From contig NC_045140.1 of assembly GCF_008831285.2 (NCBI RefSeq), forward strand, positions 26,058,131 to 26,122,130: 64,000 nt of DNA, in the 5' to 3' direction. Below the pieces are notes generated by a model. That model was not told the DNA's origin, did not search any database, and worked only from the letters and a program-made list of their open reading frames with translations. Each line of letters starts with the position of its first letter. Position 1 is the stretch's first letter. Below, piece by piece: positions 51,710 through 64,000 of the stretch. Source of the DNA: Nymphaea colorata. Its lineage: Eukaryota > Streptophyta > Magnoliopsida > Nymphaeales > Nymphaeaceae. Made by a program: the position numbers and the translations under genes.

Positions 51710-54700
51710 TAATACATTTTTCAGGTTCAAGTCCGGATCTAATCCTTGCTGAATCTGGAAACAAGACAACCACCTCCGACTTTTAAACTGGATCCCATAG
51801 ATTCTCGAGAGGCAATGGAGAAGGCAGGGTTGGTAGGCAGCCATTCTGATCAGTTTCGCATTTCCGTGACATCAACTTTGTGTTAAAAACAAGGGGTAGA
51901 AACGTTACCCTGAGACACCGAAACCAAACACCTATGCGATAGGCAGGGTGGGGTGGGGGTTTGGTGCCATCGCCCCCTCTCAGATTATTTTAGTTTAATC
52001 TATATAAAAAAATTTGAAAACTTATGTTTCAACCCCTATTAAAATTATGAAACTACACTTCGGCCTTTGCAACAAAAAAATTCCTATCTCGGCCCCTGTA
52101 GATAGAACAAAAGGTTCTGCTCTCAACAGAAAAGAAGATGAAATGCTCCTCGTATTTACCTGGGATCGATATTGATCCTGCAGTCATGCTGCGATCTTAT
52201 TTCAAGCATTCCTAACCATCGCCCCCAAGTATGTTAATTTTGCAGACCAGAGAGCCTAATGTTCTTCATGGGTGCAAGCTTGACATATATATGATTGCGA
52301 TCATGATGAAGTTTAGGAACTTCAAGTTAGTGTCTGTTCAAACTTAATTACCTCCATTAAGACCGTTACATACATATTGAGCGGTTGACGAGCTAATCAA
52401 ATTGACATACGTCTGTGAATTGACAAACTTAATTATCTCCATTAAAAATGGATCCTGAAAAATATTATAACTCAATTTTGTAAACCACAACTATATGGAC
52501 CACCATGTGCAAGAGCATATATACTTTTAATCCTTTTCTACTTGTAAAGGCAAGTAGTTGTATCTTTAGCGCTTGTTCTTCCATGGTGTGGTCCTATCTA
52601 CGAATCGATGGAGTACTTAGACTGGAAAATATGCCGGGACTTCTGGTTTTCAGGTGGCTTAATTAATTTGGTTGCCATGGGATAGCGTGGTCCATATGGA
52701 AGAGCAAGGGATGGAAAATGGATTCCCATGGACAGATAGAATAATTGGATTTCGGATCTGAATCAGATTAAGGGAAGGCCAAACATAACAAAAACTGCAT
52801 GCCAGTTCAGACCCATTTGAAAGAAAAAAAAAAAAATTCAGCTCATTTTGTTCTTAATACAAACTTTAATATAAACTTCAAGTAGAGACGTCAATGTATC
52901 CGATTTGGTTCTCCTCCTTTTCTTGCTACCGTCAAGTACTTGAAGTGATGATCTCCTCCATATAAAATATTTAGCATTTTGTTGGTCCTCTTCCTTTAAT
53001 CTCTTGCAGTTTTAATCCTTTTCTTCCTTGATGATGAAGAATATGCACTTAAAGGCCGGATTCATTTTAAAAATATTGCCACTCTTACTGTTTTACACAG
53101 TAATTAAACCCGAGCATCCTAACGCACTAGCAGCTATGCTAGCATGCATGGATCTATATATTAACTCTAAATTGTTTGCTTAAGATCTATGGTAATAATT
53201 TTCACCGGCTAATTGTAGGCGGGCACCGCGTCACCAAAGGCCGGAAGGCCATGCCTTTTAGTGAGAGTCATCGATTCAAAAGCGTGACAGGTTCATGTAT
53301 TCGTATAAGTTTAACTTTATATATACAATGCTGAACATGATCATGTTCATGCATGCATTTCTTGAAGGATCGATCGGCTTTTGAGTTTGATGACGACGTT
53401 CGAGAGTTAGAGAGAGGGACAGTAAGAAGTTGATGGGGTACTGTGGGCTTTTGTGTTCACAGTAGAAACCGAGGTGGCAGATGGTGATGGCGGAAGTGGC
53501 CAACTGCAGTGTTTTGTTTGTTTCAGATGGAGATGGAAGGGGGTTGGGCCGTGCAGGCAGATATATATGGAGGGACCACCTTACTGTCGACAGCCGTATA
53601 ATGCAGTTTTTGTCATATTAATTTCCCAAGTCATCTTTGGCGGCTATGATGCTTACTCCTAACGAACCGATCCATCATCCCATAAAAAACGGCAGCAGAT
53701 CTTATAAAACATGGACGATAGATCGGTATGACTCTAATCATCAGTTCGATTCTCTTATATGCTATTCTTGTGGACTGCCATCCACGACACTCTTAATTGA
53801 CAGGTGTTTCATTCCCCCTTCAAGTCATGACAGAGGCAGAAGCAAAAGAGAAGCAGAGAGATATACATACTATGAGATAAACATTCAACAAGAGTATTTT
53901 ATATGCACATAGATAATCGATTCACTGCAAAATTGTCATCTTTCTCTTAAACATTCATCATTGCAGTTCTTATTAGCTGTGCATTGAATTATGGGTGCTT
54001 AGAAAGGAACATTATTTCACACAAAAATGAAAAAATTTAGACACATAAAGTATGACGGGGAAGTAGACTGAGAAGTAATTCTGTTGAACAGATAGGAAGG
54101 GGACGCTTTCCGCAAAGATGGCCATTAAAGCACCAGCTAGCTAGCTAGGTGAAAAAGGAAAGCATTGGACACATAATTAGTAACTCCTTTCTTTGCAATA
54201 ATAAGAAGAGCAAACTCTTCCGCTTTTGCAGGCGGTGCAGTCTGCAGAAAGATGAGAAACGAATGGAGGGCCAGCTCATGAAGCAAGGTGCTCCTGATCA
54301 GTACATCCTCATTGTAATATTACATCCAAAGCCAGAGGAGTTGGCACTTTAAGGTGGGGACTAAATTGTTCTGCTTTCAAGGAGACCACCATGGCCAGAC
54401 GCAGGTTTGAAGACAATAATAGAAGGGTCTCGCTCGATGCTCTTTTGAGAGAAGATTCTTCATAAGAAGGAAAAAGGACGTGATACGAATAATTTGGATA
54501 TGTGTACCTCTTGTTCTCTCACGTATCTTTGAAAAATATGTCAAATTGTAGTTGGGATATGCTTTTTATAACTCATGTATAAACATGAATTAGATACTCC
54601 CGCACCAAACGGCAAGTAGCAAGATATTCCACATCAATGCCCTTAAACCCTCTTTCTTTACATTAAACCCCCATACTCCCAAGAATCTAAGATATGTATA

Positions 54701-56200
54701 TATTTCGCCTAAAGCGTTGCCTAGCTATATATATCAATCAACTTTGACCCTTATTCATATAATATAATGCTCAAAATAGACATGTCACCACCCTGCTCTC
54801 AATCAGAACCGCATAAAAAAGTATGACAGAAAAACAAAAAATTGGCCGTGCATTTCATCGGTAATATAGGTTGGTCCTGGCTATGGACATAGATTAGATT
54901 GAACAATAGTCAAATAGCCTATACCCATTAAAAAGAGAGCACGTCTTCACGCGTAGCAGATTCCCAGCACCCCAAAATCTAAAAAACAACACGCACACAT
55001 GCTCTCCTTTTATTTGCATCCTTTTCCACGAAGAATCTAAGATATCACCTAAACATAGAGTCTCACTAAGCGATCTGACCGGTTTTTTCTATTTTTTTGG
55101 TGTTTTGAATGCTTTCATATGGTTACGAAAAGGGAGATAAAGTGGGTTATGTCGTTTCCTTCCTCCATAAATTAATCGATATATGCCTCAAAAAATGAAT
55201 CTCAACTTGAAATAAAGTGCTCCGCTGTTCGAGTCATGGGCTCATCCTATTACCCTAAAGTCGTCAGTGCAGTGATAAAAGTATATATAGCTGCCAACTT
55301 ATGTTTTTTTTTTTTATCAGGGTGGCATTGCCCTGTGACCTTGCCCAGACAAATTAATGTCACGCATCTTATAAGAGCCTCGATCTTTGGGGCAACAACA
55401 TTCGAAAAAGGCTGATATATCTGGTGAAAGTGTTTTGGATCATTTTCAGACCATTCTCAAAATGTGTAACCAGATCGGGCTGGCAGTGGGTGAGACAAAC
55501 CCAGAATGTGTAACCCACTAGTCGGGTTGGCGGGTTGGTCAGAATCAGTCTTCAATTTGATTTTCATGTGTGTTACTCTTTTAAATTGCAAACGGTAGTA
55601 GTGTGACATTTTAGTTGTTGGGTGATGTCCACTTACATTTAAAAACAAACCTAAATCATCCAAAGAGCAGGGATAATAGAGAAAAAAAGGAAGAAACAAT
55701 GCATGCTCGAGCATAGCTTTCTTCTTCCGCCATTAGGCTCTTCATGCAATTGGATGTCTTTTCTATCACCACATGACCCAGGAATCATATCTGCATCTTG
55801 TTTATTTTCCAGTCTTTTCATCATTTTTTAATATTACCCATCACAATAGAAATAATCAATTGGTTGGCATTCCACATGGCCCTCTTCACCATGCGCCACA
55901 AACCCAATATTTATGAGGCTTGTAAAACCATATCATCTAAAGTGGATAGCGATTTTAATATTTCCTACTTTCCTCCTCGCAATCATGGATAACAAGGTCT
56001 TATCATCCCCTCCATGCACTGTATCCATGTGTATCTAATATAATGGGATAAGGACACCTACCCTTATCATGAGATCTTGGTCTTATGCTATTTGTTTATT
56101 GATTTACTTACTAGTTGGTTTATTTATTTTGTCGGGAATGATGTTGTGGACACCATGAGGCACCAGACTTGATTGATTGTTTGAAATCAATAAAGCAAAT
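51710..56200. other. Gene-poor intergenic region
   Basis: Roughly 4.5 kb in which no gene, RNA or clear element is supported. Open frames at 53.4-53.9, 54.1-54.4 and 55.4-55.7 kb are short, lack homology I recognise and have no splice partners. Confidence 0.45.
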
Positions 56201-56469
56201 GGCCCATTGAGACTCAATGATTTAACTAGGCAACACTGTGCATGTATTAATTTGTTGATCTGTTTCCTTGTTTTCTTCATTTTCTTGGATGAAAGGTCAC
56301 ATCCATTAACGGTATTGTTTTCTTGGAAAAATCTGGCCCATTGAGACTCAATGATTTAATTAAGCAGTACTGTGCATGTATTAATTTGTTTATCTGTTTC
56401 ATTGTTTTCTTCATTTTCTTGGATGAAAGGGTCACATCCATTAACGGTATTGTTTTCTTGGAAAAATCT
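56201..56469. repeat. 134-bp tandem duplication
   Basis: Copy 1 (56201-56334) and copy 2 (56335-56469) both begin GGCCCATTGAGACTCAATGA and end TTTTCTTGGAAAAATCT, with only a handful of substitutions. The unit contains TTGTTTTCTTCATTTTCTTG and CACATCCATTAACGG. Non-coding. Confidence 0.95.
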
Positions 56470-58568
56470 AACGTTTTAGAAGTTAAGATAATTGCAACAA
56501 CAAAATCTATACAATATCTCAATATATTTTATCTAAAGAGGTTGTTTGGCAAGAAAAACATTATAATACCCAATAAATCTCCCTCAAATATTGGGACAGA
56601 CATATAAAACACTAAAACTATGATTCCATAAAAATTCATCAAGCACTCTCTGGATGTCTTTGCTGTCAAAAGACCCCAAAGTATCACATTTTAGAGTCAG
56701 ACATATAGTACATGCATACCATTGGATCATCCTAATTAATTTAAGAAGATGCCGATGCTTTTAGCAGAAGTTGCACCATGTACGTCAAATGCTATGATGA
56801 TACAAGTAATGTTAACTCGAGAGTTGTTAAACAAAACAAGGCTATGTGATGAAAGGCTGACATATAATAGAGTAGCCACCAATGATTGCTCATACCGATT
56901 GATCCCCATTTATTATAACAAAATATAGCATCTAAGATGCTTACCCTCTTTAGCAGGATTGGGCTGGTTTTAGACTCCTTCACAGTGGGAGGTTGACCCG
57001 CTGAGAGATAAAGTAAAGCCCCTTTCCCTCTTACTCCTGCTTTCATGGTGCAAGACGCCATCGCCGGTGCCTGTCTAGATATGCATTGCACTTTCAGATC
57101 ATGCATCGCTTTCTTCTAGTCAATACAAAGAAAGAGTGCCCATTCCACTCAAACCAATGACCGGCTGCCTACTCATCATTCGCCGGAGCAGTCGACGCTA
57201 TACCCCTCGGAGCCGGCTGCTCCGCAGCTTGACACACTAGCTGAAACACCAGCAGAACCACACGTCTATATAGCGCTAATTGGCAGGATTAGTGTTAGAC
57301 TTTCTCGTGTAATACGAAGCTTTGGAGAGGTATGAGAATGTATTTTCTACCTACATACATTCAAATAGAAACAGGACCGGCCCGGCTAGTACGTACACAG
57401 GTCAGTTCGTGGTAGGGTCACGGGCATTTTCAAGGGGCCGTGTATGGGTAAATATCATATCACGTTTTTAAAAGGACAGCTTTCACGAAAGTTTGCTGAC
57501 TCGCTTGCTGTGAACATACATTGAACTTCTTACTGTATATTAACTGGATTCAAAACCTTATCAGCTGATCAGTACATTACATTTCATGATGATAAATGCA
57601 ATACGTTGAAGGAGGACCACGCTTTCTATGTAGATCAAACCACACAAAACAGATTAATTAATTCAGATGTATGTTGGTCGATCGATTTTAACCGATGCCA
57701 ACGAGTTGAATTGCGGGTTTTCACCCACAGGGGCTCTGCACATCTGGCTAGGAGGCGTCCGGTAATGTTCCGGATGGAAGGCTTTCACTAGTTTGGAAAT
57801 GCGGGTACGAGTTCCTAGTGGATAGATATACGTTAGCGTGGTCCTTATACAGGGACTTGACACTGACAATTTGCTGTTGAAGAGGGGCAGCACCTGTACC
57901 TTACAACAGGCAGTGAAACATTTCTCTCCAGTAGCTGTGAAAAAGAAAGAAAAGAAAACATTTCTCACTTGCAGTGATTGAGAGCAGAGAAGAAACTGTA
58001 GTTGGGGGTCCTGTTATTGAATAATTTATGTTCCACTTTCTAAAGAATGCAATCCCTACTTCCATAAAATGATATCTTACTTTGCACAGTCAGTTCAAAC
58101 CACCTTGGAAATCAATCTTTATTTACTCCTAATACATGCGGTATAATCAGCAGTGCCTGTTATTCAGTCCAATGGTGAGAACAATCTGTCTTTAGAAAGC
58201 GACCAACATTGATCAAATGGTCCAAGATTGAAGTTTTTCATCAAGTTGGCTGAAATATACTGTCCAAAGCAGTTCATGGTCTCTGATCACCGTGGAATAT
58301 GTGCGTTCAACAGTGGGTCATTTTACTGTGGAGGAGGAGGGCTTTCTGCGAACTGGTCCCCTGCCTTAGTGCATCCTTTGCGGAAAGATATTCCCCGCTT
58401 TTTGGTTTTGGAGAACATAATCTACCTTTTCTGTAGCCAACGGAAATTTTTTTTCTTCGATTCAATGGCAACTACATTATCTACGTTTGTAATTGCAAAT
58501 CCTAAACCCTAAAAGTAACTGCTCATTTGAGAGATCTATTCAAAAAGGAATTTAACATTGCCTCACAA
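56470..58568. other. Intergenic, nothing recognised
   Basis: No supported gene or element. A somewhat GC-richer patch at 57150-57260 (with CCGGCTGC repeated) has no coding frame of interest. Confidence 0.45.
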
Positions 58569-58740
58569 AGCATAGGGTAGCTGGTCGAGCCAAGAGATTA
58601 TAAAAAGTTAAGTCTTTAGTTCAATTCTTATGAATGCTACACCTCCATACCTTGAGTGGTGGAACTAAGTACCTAAGTTGGAAGGTACATTACGTTGATA
58701 CTAACGCACCTTAGGACTTTGAAGGCAGAAGAAATAAAGT
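58569..58740 (+). mobile_element. tRNA-derived SINE-like element, copy 2
   Basis: An A-box-like TAGGGTAGCTGG (58573-58584) and a B-box-like TAGTTCAATTC (58617-58627) have about the same spacing as in the 3.45-kb element. The two copies share GTAGCTGGTCGA and a later CTTATGAATG/CTCATGGGTA segment. The downstream parts diverge, so it is an old family. Ends are approximate. Confidence 0.5.
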
Positions 58741-60690
58741 GACTTTTTTCTAAGCAATGAGTTATTAACCACCTGCTGACTTGATAAAAGATCTAACCTC
58801 CTTACCTTTAGTTTGACTATCTGATCAGCCCACAAAAGTTCGTTATTATTATTCGTTCGTTATTATCATTCGTTATGACAGCCACCACCCATCGTGATTG
58901 TTGAACCTTTCAAAATGTGACTTTATTATCTTCGTACATGTTATGCTTTGCTCGCTTATTTTGCGGACAATTAACATCTTTGTCTTCATGAGATGTGGGT
59001 GAAAGCCACTTTTTGAAACGGCTGATTAAAGAGAAACGACAGACTCATAAAGTCGCAGAAAGCAGGATTTGTTTCGCAAAATCTAATTCCTGCAAGGGAA
59101 GGGACCATTTAGCAGGGAACGGCCCCTTTAATTTGGCATCCTCAGGTTCAGTTCCCAAGGACTAACTCTGCAGTCTGGACCTGCTACTGATTGCTGTCTT
59201 TATGCTTTAACTCAGCTGCATTCAAGAAGAAGCTATAGTCTGCACCATTCATACTGTGACAAAGAAACACTATCAAACACCACGCTGGCCTTGTATGAAA
59301 GTTTTTGGGGTTCAAGCAGCTTTGATCTTGGAGCTATCTTATTGAGAAAAGAGATGACCGTAGGTGCAACAACTTAAATCATTGCAGTGAGGTCTTCCAT
59401 TGGAGGGGATAGAGTACCTAGCAACTTTCCCTCTTGTTTATTCCTGTTCTGCAATCGGAGGAGAAAGTAGGCTTTGAATGGTCTCTTGCCTTTCACCTCA
59501 AGAGGTAAGCAGTAAGCTTCCTACCGGCCTCCAATGGAAAACATTTCAATATAGAGCTGTGAATTCAAAAGAACACAGGTTTGCTTTTTAGCATGTCCCA
59601 CAAGAAATTGCAAAATAAAGAAGCTGACCAAGCACTACAACTTAACTCCAGTTAGAAGAAGCCAGATGATGGAAGTACTGGTGTCGGCAAAAATTCACAA
59701 AAAGGAGCACTTGTTCTCTGTTAGGCTGTGAAAAGTGCAGCTAGCCTGTAAGAGCTCTCTCAATGGTAGAAATTAACATACATTTTTCTATTCATGCGTG
59801 ACATAAAGAACCATATAGACTTGTCAGCCCGCTAATCATTTAACATTCATGTTAAGTGAAGTTACATGTCCCTTGGAAATAGTAACTATTCAGGACGCTT
59901 TCTCTGGATTGGATAACCCTCTGGTCCATGGTCATGAACAGGGAAGTCTTACTTCCAAATTAGTGCGTTATGTGGTTGCCCTTGGATTCAAAAGGCCAAA
60001 GTACAGACAGATTACGCTGAATCTTCGCATTGGAAATCTGATCCGTATCTTGGCCAATTGCAAGGACATACCATGCAGCTGCTTGCAAGAGAAGAACAGT
60101 GGTTCACTAGCAGTATGCGTCATGATCTGAGTGGAAAACCTGTCATATGCAGCCCGATCTCAGCTGGAACGTGGGGACAGTGTCAAACAGTAAATGCTAG
60201 CAAAGGTGACGATGAATTTTAGAAAAGACCACGATTTTTTTACCATGGCTGCCGTTTTTCTGTCATTTGGTTGGGCAACAGATTGCAAAGATAATCCGTA
60301 AATTTGGAGAAAGATTGCATGGGTTTGGAGGGAAGCTACTGAATTTCTTGAACTTTCTACATGTGACAGTACAGGAAATTGACTGTAGCATCAGAAAATT
60401 CTGAGACATTAATCTGTACTTACATATGAAGACATAAAACAACTACCATTATTGGTATAGCAATTCATGAATGCCTAAGCAATGGTTTGTTTTTTGACGG
60501 TAAAATATGGTGCCCCGTCAATACACACCGAAAAAGCGTTAAAACATGTTGAACTACAACAGATGGATGGCTCTTCCTAATCAAGAGTGAATTTATGCTC
60601 ACAACAAATTAATGAAGCTATGATTTCAAGACGAGCATGGGCCGGCCGCCCTTGTGATCGCCACCATCGGTTGCCTGCCAGATCAACGGT
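58741..60690. other. Intergenic and 3' flank of the HLS1-like gene
   Basis: No gene was recognised. The final few hundred bases before 60691 probably include the 3' untranslated region of the minus-strand HLS1-like gene. Confidence 0.45.
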
Positions 60691-62778
60691 TCAAAAGTCT
60701 CGAGGATCGACAAAGAGAGGGGCCATGGTAGAGGTTGGGGAGGCGCATATCCAATCAGGGGCATCTTCGTCATTTAAGGCTTTAATGCACCAGACGTCCT
60801 CTGCACATGAGAAGCATTGCCAGTGTGGGATGCCCTTGGCAGCTGGGTCCCAGGGCCCCACCTCCGCCGCGATGGCGAGGGCCCCACCTTCCCTCGCTAG
60901 GTTGTACACGTGCCACCACAGCTCGCTCATCAACTTGGCGCCTTCTTTGCCCTCCACGTGGAGCCCATACACAACGTGGACTCCAAACGGCTGGAAAACA
61001 TCTGGGACCGAAGGGATGCGCAAGCATGGCATCAGCCGATCCGCCAACCGAGTCGCCTTCGCGAAAGCCCGGACGACCGGGGACGCACCCTTCACTTCCA
61101 GCTGAAACACTTCGCTGCAATTCCACACGCTTGCCATCGCATACGAATCGGGGAGCCGAGACGGCACCGCGCCCGGAACCCACGAAGCCCCGCTCTTTTG
61201 GACGGCTACAAACGTGCCGAGGGTGAGACGGTTCGAAAGGACCGAGTCGATGTCCTTCGGGAAGAACTCGGCGGTTTCAAAGGCGTGCCGGTAAAGCGCA
61301 GTCGCAAAGTCAACGGGGACTTCGACTAGATCGACCTGAGGGTCCACAGGCTTGGCGTGGGCGTGGACCGGGTGCACCAAGACAGTCGGGGCACGAAACA
61401 TGGTGTAGCCAAATTTGCCGGTGAAGAGGCCCAGTGAAGCTGTGTTGGTGTTCTCGGTTGCCATGTAGGCGTAATCGGCTTGCTCTTCCTCGAACCACTC
61501 CTCCATTCTCTGCACCAATCTCGAGCCCACTCCAGCCCTCCTGCACCCAAGTCGAACCAATGAGCTTGAGAAACTGAGGAAGACAGAAAAGTCTACTTGG
61601 TTACTCTTACAAAGTACCAACCAGCCCGTTTGGTCCTAACACGCTCATCCTTTGCAGTGATGAAATAGCAAAAACTATGGAAGAAAGTTTCTTTCCTATA
61701 AGAAAAACATGATTCTCTTAAATATATACATTCCCATTTTGATTTGTGAGGCGGGTTCGTTCGTATCTTGAATACTGCGTAGTGTGTAACCCTTTGCTAT
61801 AATTCTCAAATATTTCAGGATACTCTGTTATATCTGTTTCACATAGAACAGAAGAAATGTAGATGATGTCTTTGACTGGTCATTTGCGTTCTTTCCTCCC
61901 TTGGTAAATCATAGCCACTCTATTGGCTTCCATGTTTGCGTTTATTCTTTTCTATTTCTCGTCCAACACAGCAGCAGACTAACAGACAGTTAACTTATGT
62001 TAAAAAAAAGGAAGAAGAAGAAAACTAGTGCTGTCACTGTTTCTTCCCCGACCAACAGGTGAAACCCATGAAAAGCGTGAACTCAGGAACAGGAAAAGCC
62101 AGCTTAAATAATGACGAAAGAAGACAGAATCTCAGAGCACGTTTGCTTAAAGATGACTGCAATGAAAAAAGAATACGATGAAGAACAGAAGAGATTGGGG
62201 GTAAAGAAGAGAAAAGCCTTTTCTTTTTACCTATGAGACGGTGAGACTCTGAGGCCAAGAATGTAAGCAACCTTGACGTAGAGAGGCACATCAGAGTTCT
62301 GCTGCTTCCTTTTTGCGCCACGGGTAACGGTTTTTATGCATCCCCTGATAACACCCACGATTTCACTGTCATCTCCATACTCGGCTACCTAACAACTCAC
62401 AGCAGGAAACTGCTTCAGTGAAGAAAGAACGACAGATGGTGGTTATGTTTTAGCAGAGTCGGAGTTTATTCATCCAGCATCTTCAGTGAAATGATCAAGA
62501 GAGCGAGAGAGCCGACAAAAATGAAAATAAAATTGAAAGGAGTGACAAGTTGCCACAAGAATTACAGAGCAAGCGGTAGAGAGAGAGAGAATTCTGAAGC
62601 GAAGCAGTACCAACATGAGATAGGAAGGAGAATGGCGGACTCGAGCCAGGGGGTCACCCATGAGATCTGCCACAAGGGAGGTTTTCCCACTCGGCCCAAC
62701 CTCACACATACTCTCCAGGAGAGTCACCCCATTGGAGTCCCTCTCCTCGTCGAACTCTCTCACTAGAATCCCTGCCAT
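60691..62778 (-). CDS. HOOKLESS1-like GNAT-domain protein
   Basis: Three minus-strand exons, 62611-62778, 62231-62388 and 60691-61540, join in frame (391 aa; Arabidopsis HLS1 is about 400). The GNAT fold opens MAGILVREFDEERD and continues with CEVGPSGKTSLVADLMGDP and RHSPSYLMLV, then IVGVIRGCIKTVTRG. The acetyl-CoA loop R-R-A-G-V-G (residues ~110-115) spans the exon 2/3 junction and is followed by SRLVQRMEEWF and ATENTNTASLGLFTGKFGY. The C-terminal half carries the HLS-specific blocks EFFPKDIDSVLSNRLTLGTF and GIPHWQCFSCAEDVWCIK, ending PLFVDPRDF. HLS1 proteins act in the nucleus as putative histone acetyltransferases controlling apical-hook bending downstream of ethylene and auxin. Exon 3 is markedly GC-rich compared with every other exon in the window. 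Confidence 0.95.
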
Positions 62779-62829
62779 CAGTCTTTGGGGACTTCCTTCG
62801 CTTCGATTTCTCCCTGCTCCACTTGCCTG

Positions 62830-62837
62830 TATTTATA
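62830..62837 (-). promoter_or_regulatory. TATA box of the HLS1-like gene
   Basis: The minus strand reads TATAAATA 52 bp upstream of the start codon. Normal spacing predicts a leader of only about 20-25 nt. Confidence 0.6.
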
Positions 62838-63389
62838 GGGTGGCAGCCATGAATGTGATGATTATGAATATGGCATGATGATGCGGGCCGTAATGGATGG
62901 ATGATCTGGTTTATCCATCGGCTGAGATGTACGGGATTGCTAGAAGAGAAATAGAATGGCGGCCGTGGCTCTGGAGGGGCTGTTTCATTCCATAATTTGC
63001 TCTGCATTTTCCTTTTTTTTTCGATTTCGTGTTTTTGGTGGGGGGCGTTTGGCTGCTTTTAAAAGCAGTGATTCATGATTATGATAATCAAAATCATGAT
63101 AATCTGATTATATATGGCTACCAGTTTAACCGTCATTTCTTGTTTTCTATTTGATATATACCAGCGTTTGATCTGCCTCTTGGAGAATGATTATTGAAGA
63201 GAAAGAGCTGAAAAGAACTTCATTAAAAGAGAGAGCCACGTCCAAGAGTATTGGATGCAGGATCAAATTGATGATTGTAAAGAACCAAACCACAAACTTA
63301 ATCAGACTTATGGGATACCTTTATAAATATCATTACCTTATATCACAACATTATCTTTAACAATAATATGTATCATTCCCTTTCTTATG
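62838..63389. other. 5' flank of the HLS1-like gene, with a foldback patch
   Basis: Contains the perfect 16-bp palindrome CTGCTTTTAAAAGCAG (63053-63068), followed by an imperfect inverted repeat made of GATTATGATAATC and AATCATGATAATC (63075-63110), next to GGGCGTTTGGCTG. This looks like part of a small foldback element. No gene was recognised. Confidence 0.4.
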
Positions 63390-64000
63390 AAAACATTGTT
63401 TTATAAAATTGGAAAAACATAAAAAATAATAAAGACAAGAGAGTTGTAAAGGAAAGGATAAGTTCATCTAAATCCAATCTCTCAAAATTAGAGGGATTGG
63501 AGTGGAAACGACAAGGATTGTTCATTTCATTTATATCCAAACAAACTTTATGATCAGATCTTTCCTTCCCGTTTTTAATTTCCTCTCCTTCATTTCCTTA
63601 TTCCCTTCCATCCCACCCTTTTCCTCCATCTAAACATAGCTTTAAGGATTTAGAACTAGTATTTGGACTTTCTCTATTTACAATAATGTTTAGATATTTT
63701 TCTTATTTTTTACAACAATGTTGTTATTGTGAAAATATTGTGGTATAAAGTTGAAAAACATAAAAAATAATAAAGACAAGAGATTTAACATTATTTTTTT
63801 ACCATGAAAGGCCACCAATAGGATCAATAGTATGAGCATTGACATTGAGACTTTCTCTATTTACAATAATCTCTTGACATTTTTCCTTATTTTTTACAAC
63901 AATATTATCTTTCCTTTTGTTTTATCATTTTAAAAAAAATATTGTTTTAAAAAGTTGAAAACATAAAAAATAATAAAGACAAGAGATTCAACATGATTTT
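63390..64000. repeat. AT-rich direct repeats running off the window
   Basis: A unit beginning GACTTTCTCTATTTACAATA and ending ACATAAAAAATAATAAAGAC then AAGAGATT occurs at 63666-63800 and again at 63849-64000, where the window cuts it. A partial, older copy of the 3' half lies at 63390-63442. Inside each unit are short ATATTGT/ACAATAT inversions. Non-coding; class unknown. Confidence 0.85.

Overview
This window is nuclear DNA from a photosynthetic flowering plant. It is AT-rich, the genes carry introns bounded by consensus splice sites, and gene spacing is several kilobases. Dinucleotide microsatellites and small non-autonomous transposons are frequent, and there is a decayed piece of plastid rpl2. 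The lineage cannot be fixed from the sequence alone. A retained nuclear gene for a chloroplast NDH subunit argues for a photosynthetic species that has kept the NDH complex. I saw no bacterial, viral or CRISPR-like content.

Seven protein-coding genes can be reconstructed end to end with the reading frame kept through every junction. From left to right they are: (1) a TM9SF/nonaspanin membrane protein on the minus strand (5363-8927, 7 exons, 641 aa); (2) an intronless PLS/E-class pentatricopeptide repeat protein on the plus strand (11986-14166, 726 aa); (3) a BTB-NPH3 (NRL) protein on the plus strand (27097-33786, 4 exons, 638 aa); (4) a DNase I-like (EEP) superfamily protein on the plus strand (36858-40712, 7 exons, 306 aa); (5) PnsB1/NDF1, a subunit of the chloroplast NDH complex, on the plus strand (41968-45293, 6 exons, 474 aa); (6) phospholipid N-methyltransferase PLMT on the minus strand (46386-49252, 2 exons, 167 aa); (7) a HOOKLESS1-like GNAT protein on the minus strand (60691-62778, 3 exons, 391 aa). 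They act in unrelated processes (endomembrane traffic, organelle RNA processing, phototropin/auxin-type signalling, cyclic electron flow, phosphatidylcholine synthesis, seedling development). They are neighbours, not a pathway cluster.

The rest is accessory DNA. 1-5.3 kb holds a relic coding stretch and a tRNA-derived SINE. 14-27 kb holds a 48-bp minisatellite, a long (TA)n(GA)n tract, a 109-bp tandem duplication, a degenerate GAGCTCGAG-type repeat and the plastid rpl2 insertion. 34.4-35.6 kb holds three MITEs, two of them abutting and sharing a TTA. 49-60.7 kb is gene-poor, with a small hAT-like element, a 134-bp duplication and a second SINE. The right edge enters a repeated AT-rich unit cut by the window end.

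The most notable points are in the EEP gene. It combines a perfect-consensus U12-type AT-AC intron with a GC-AG intron, and its product has lost three acidic catalytic residues of the family. Other points are a short uORF in strong context just upstream of PLMT, and a conserved C-terminal RxS motif on the NPH3 protein. I found no clear evidence of a wholly new biological system.
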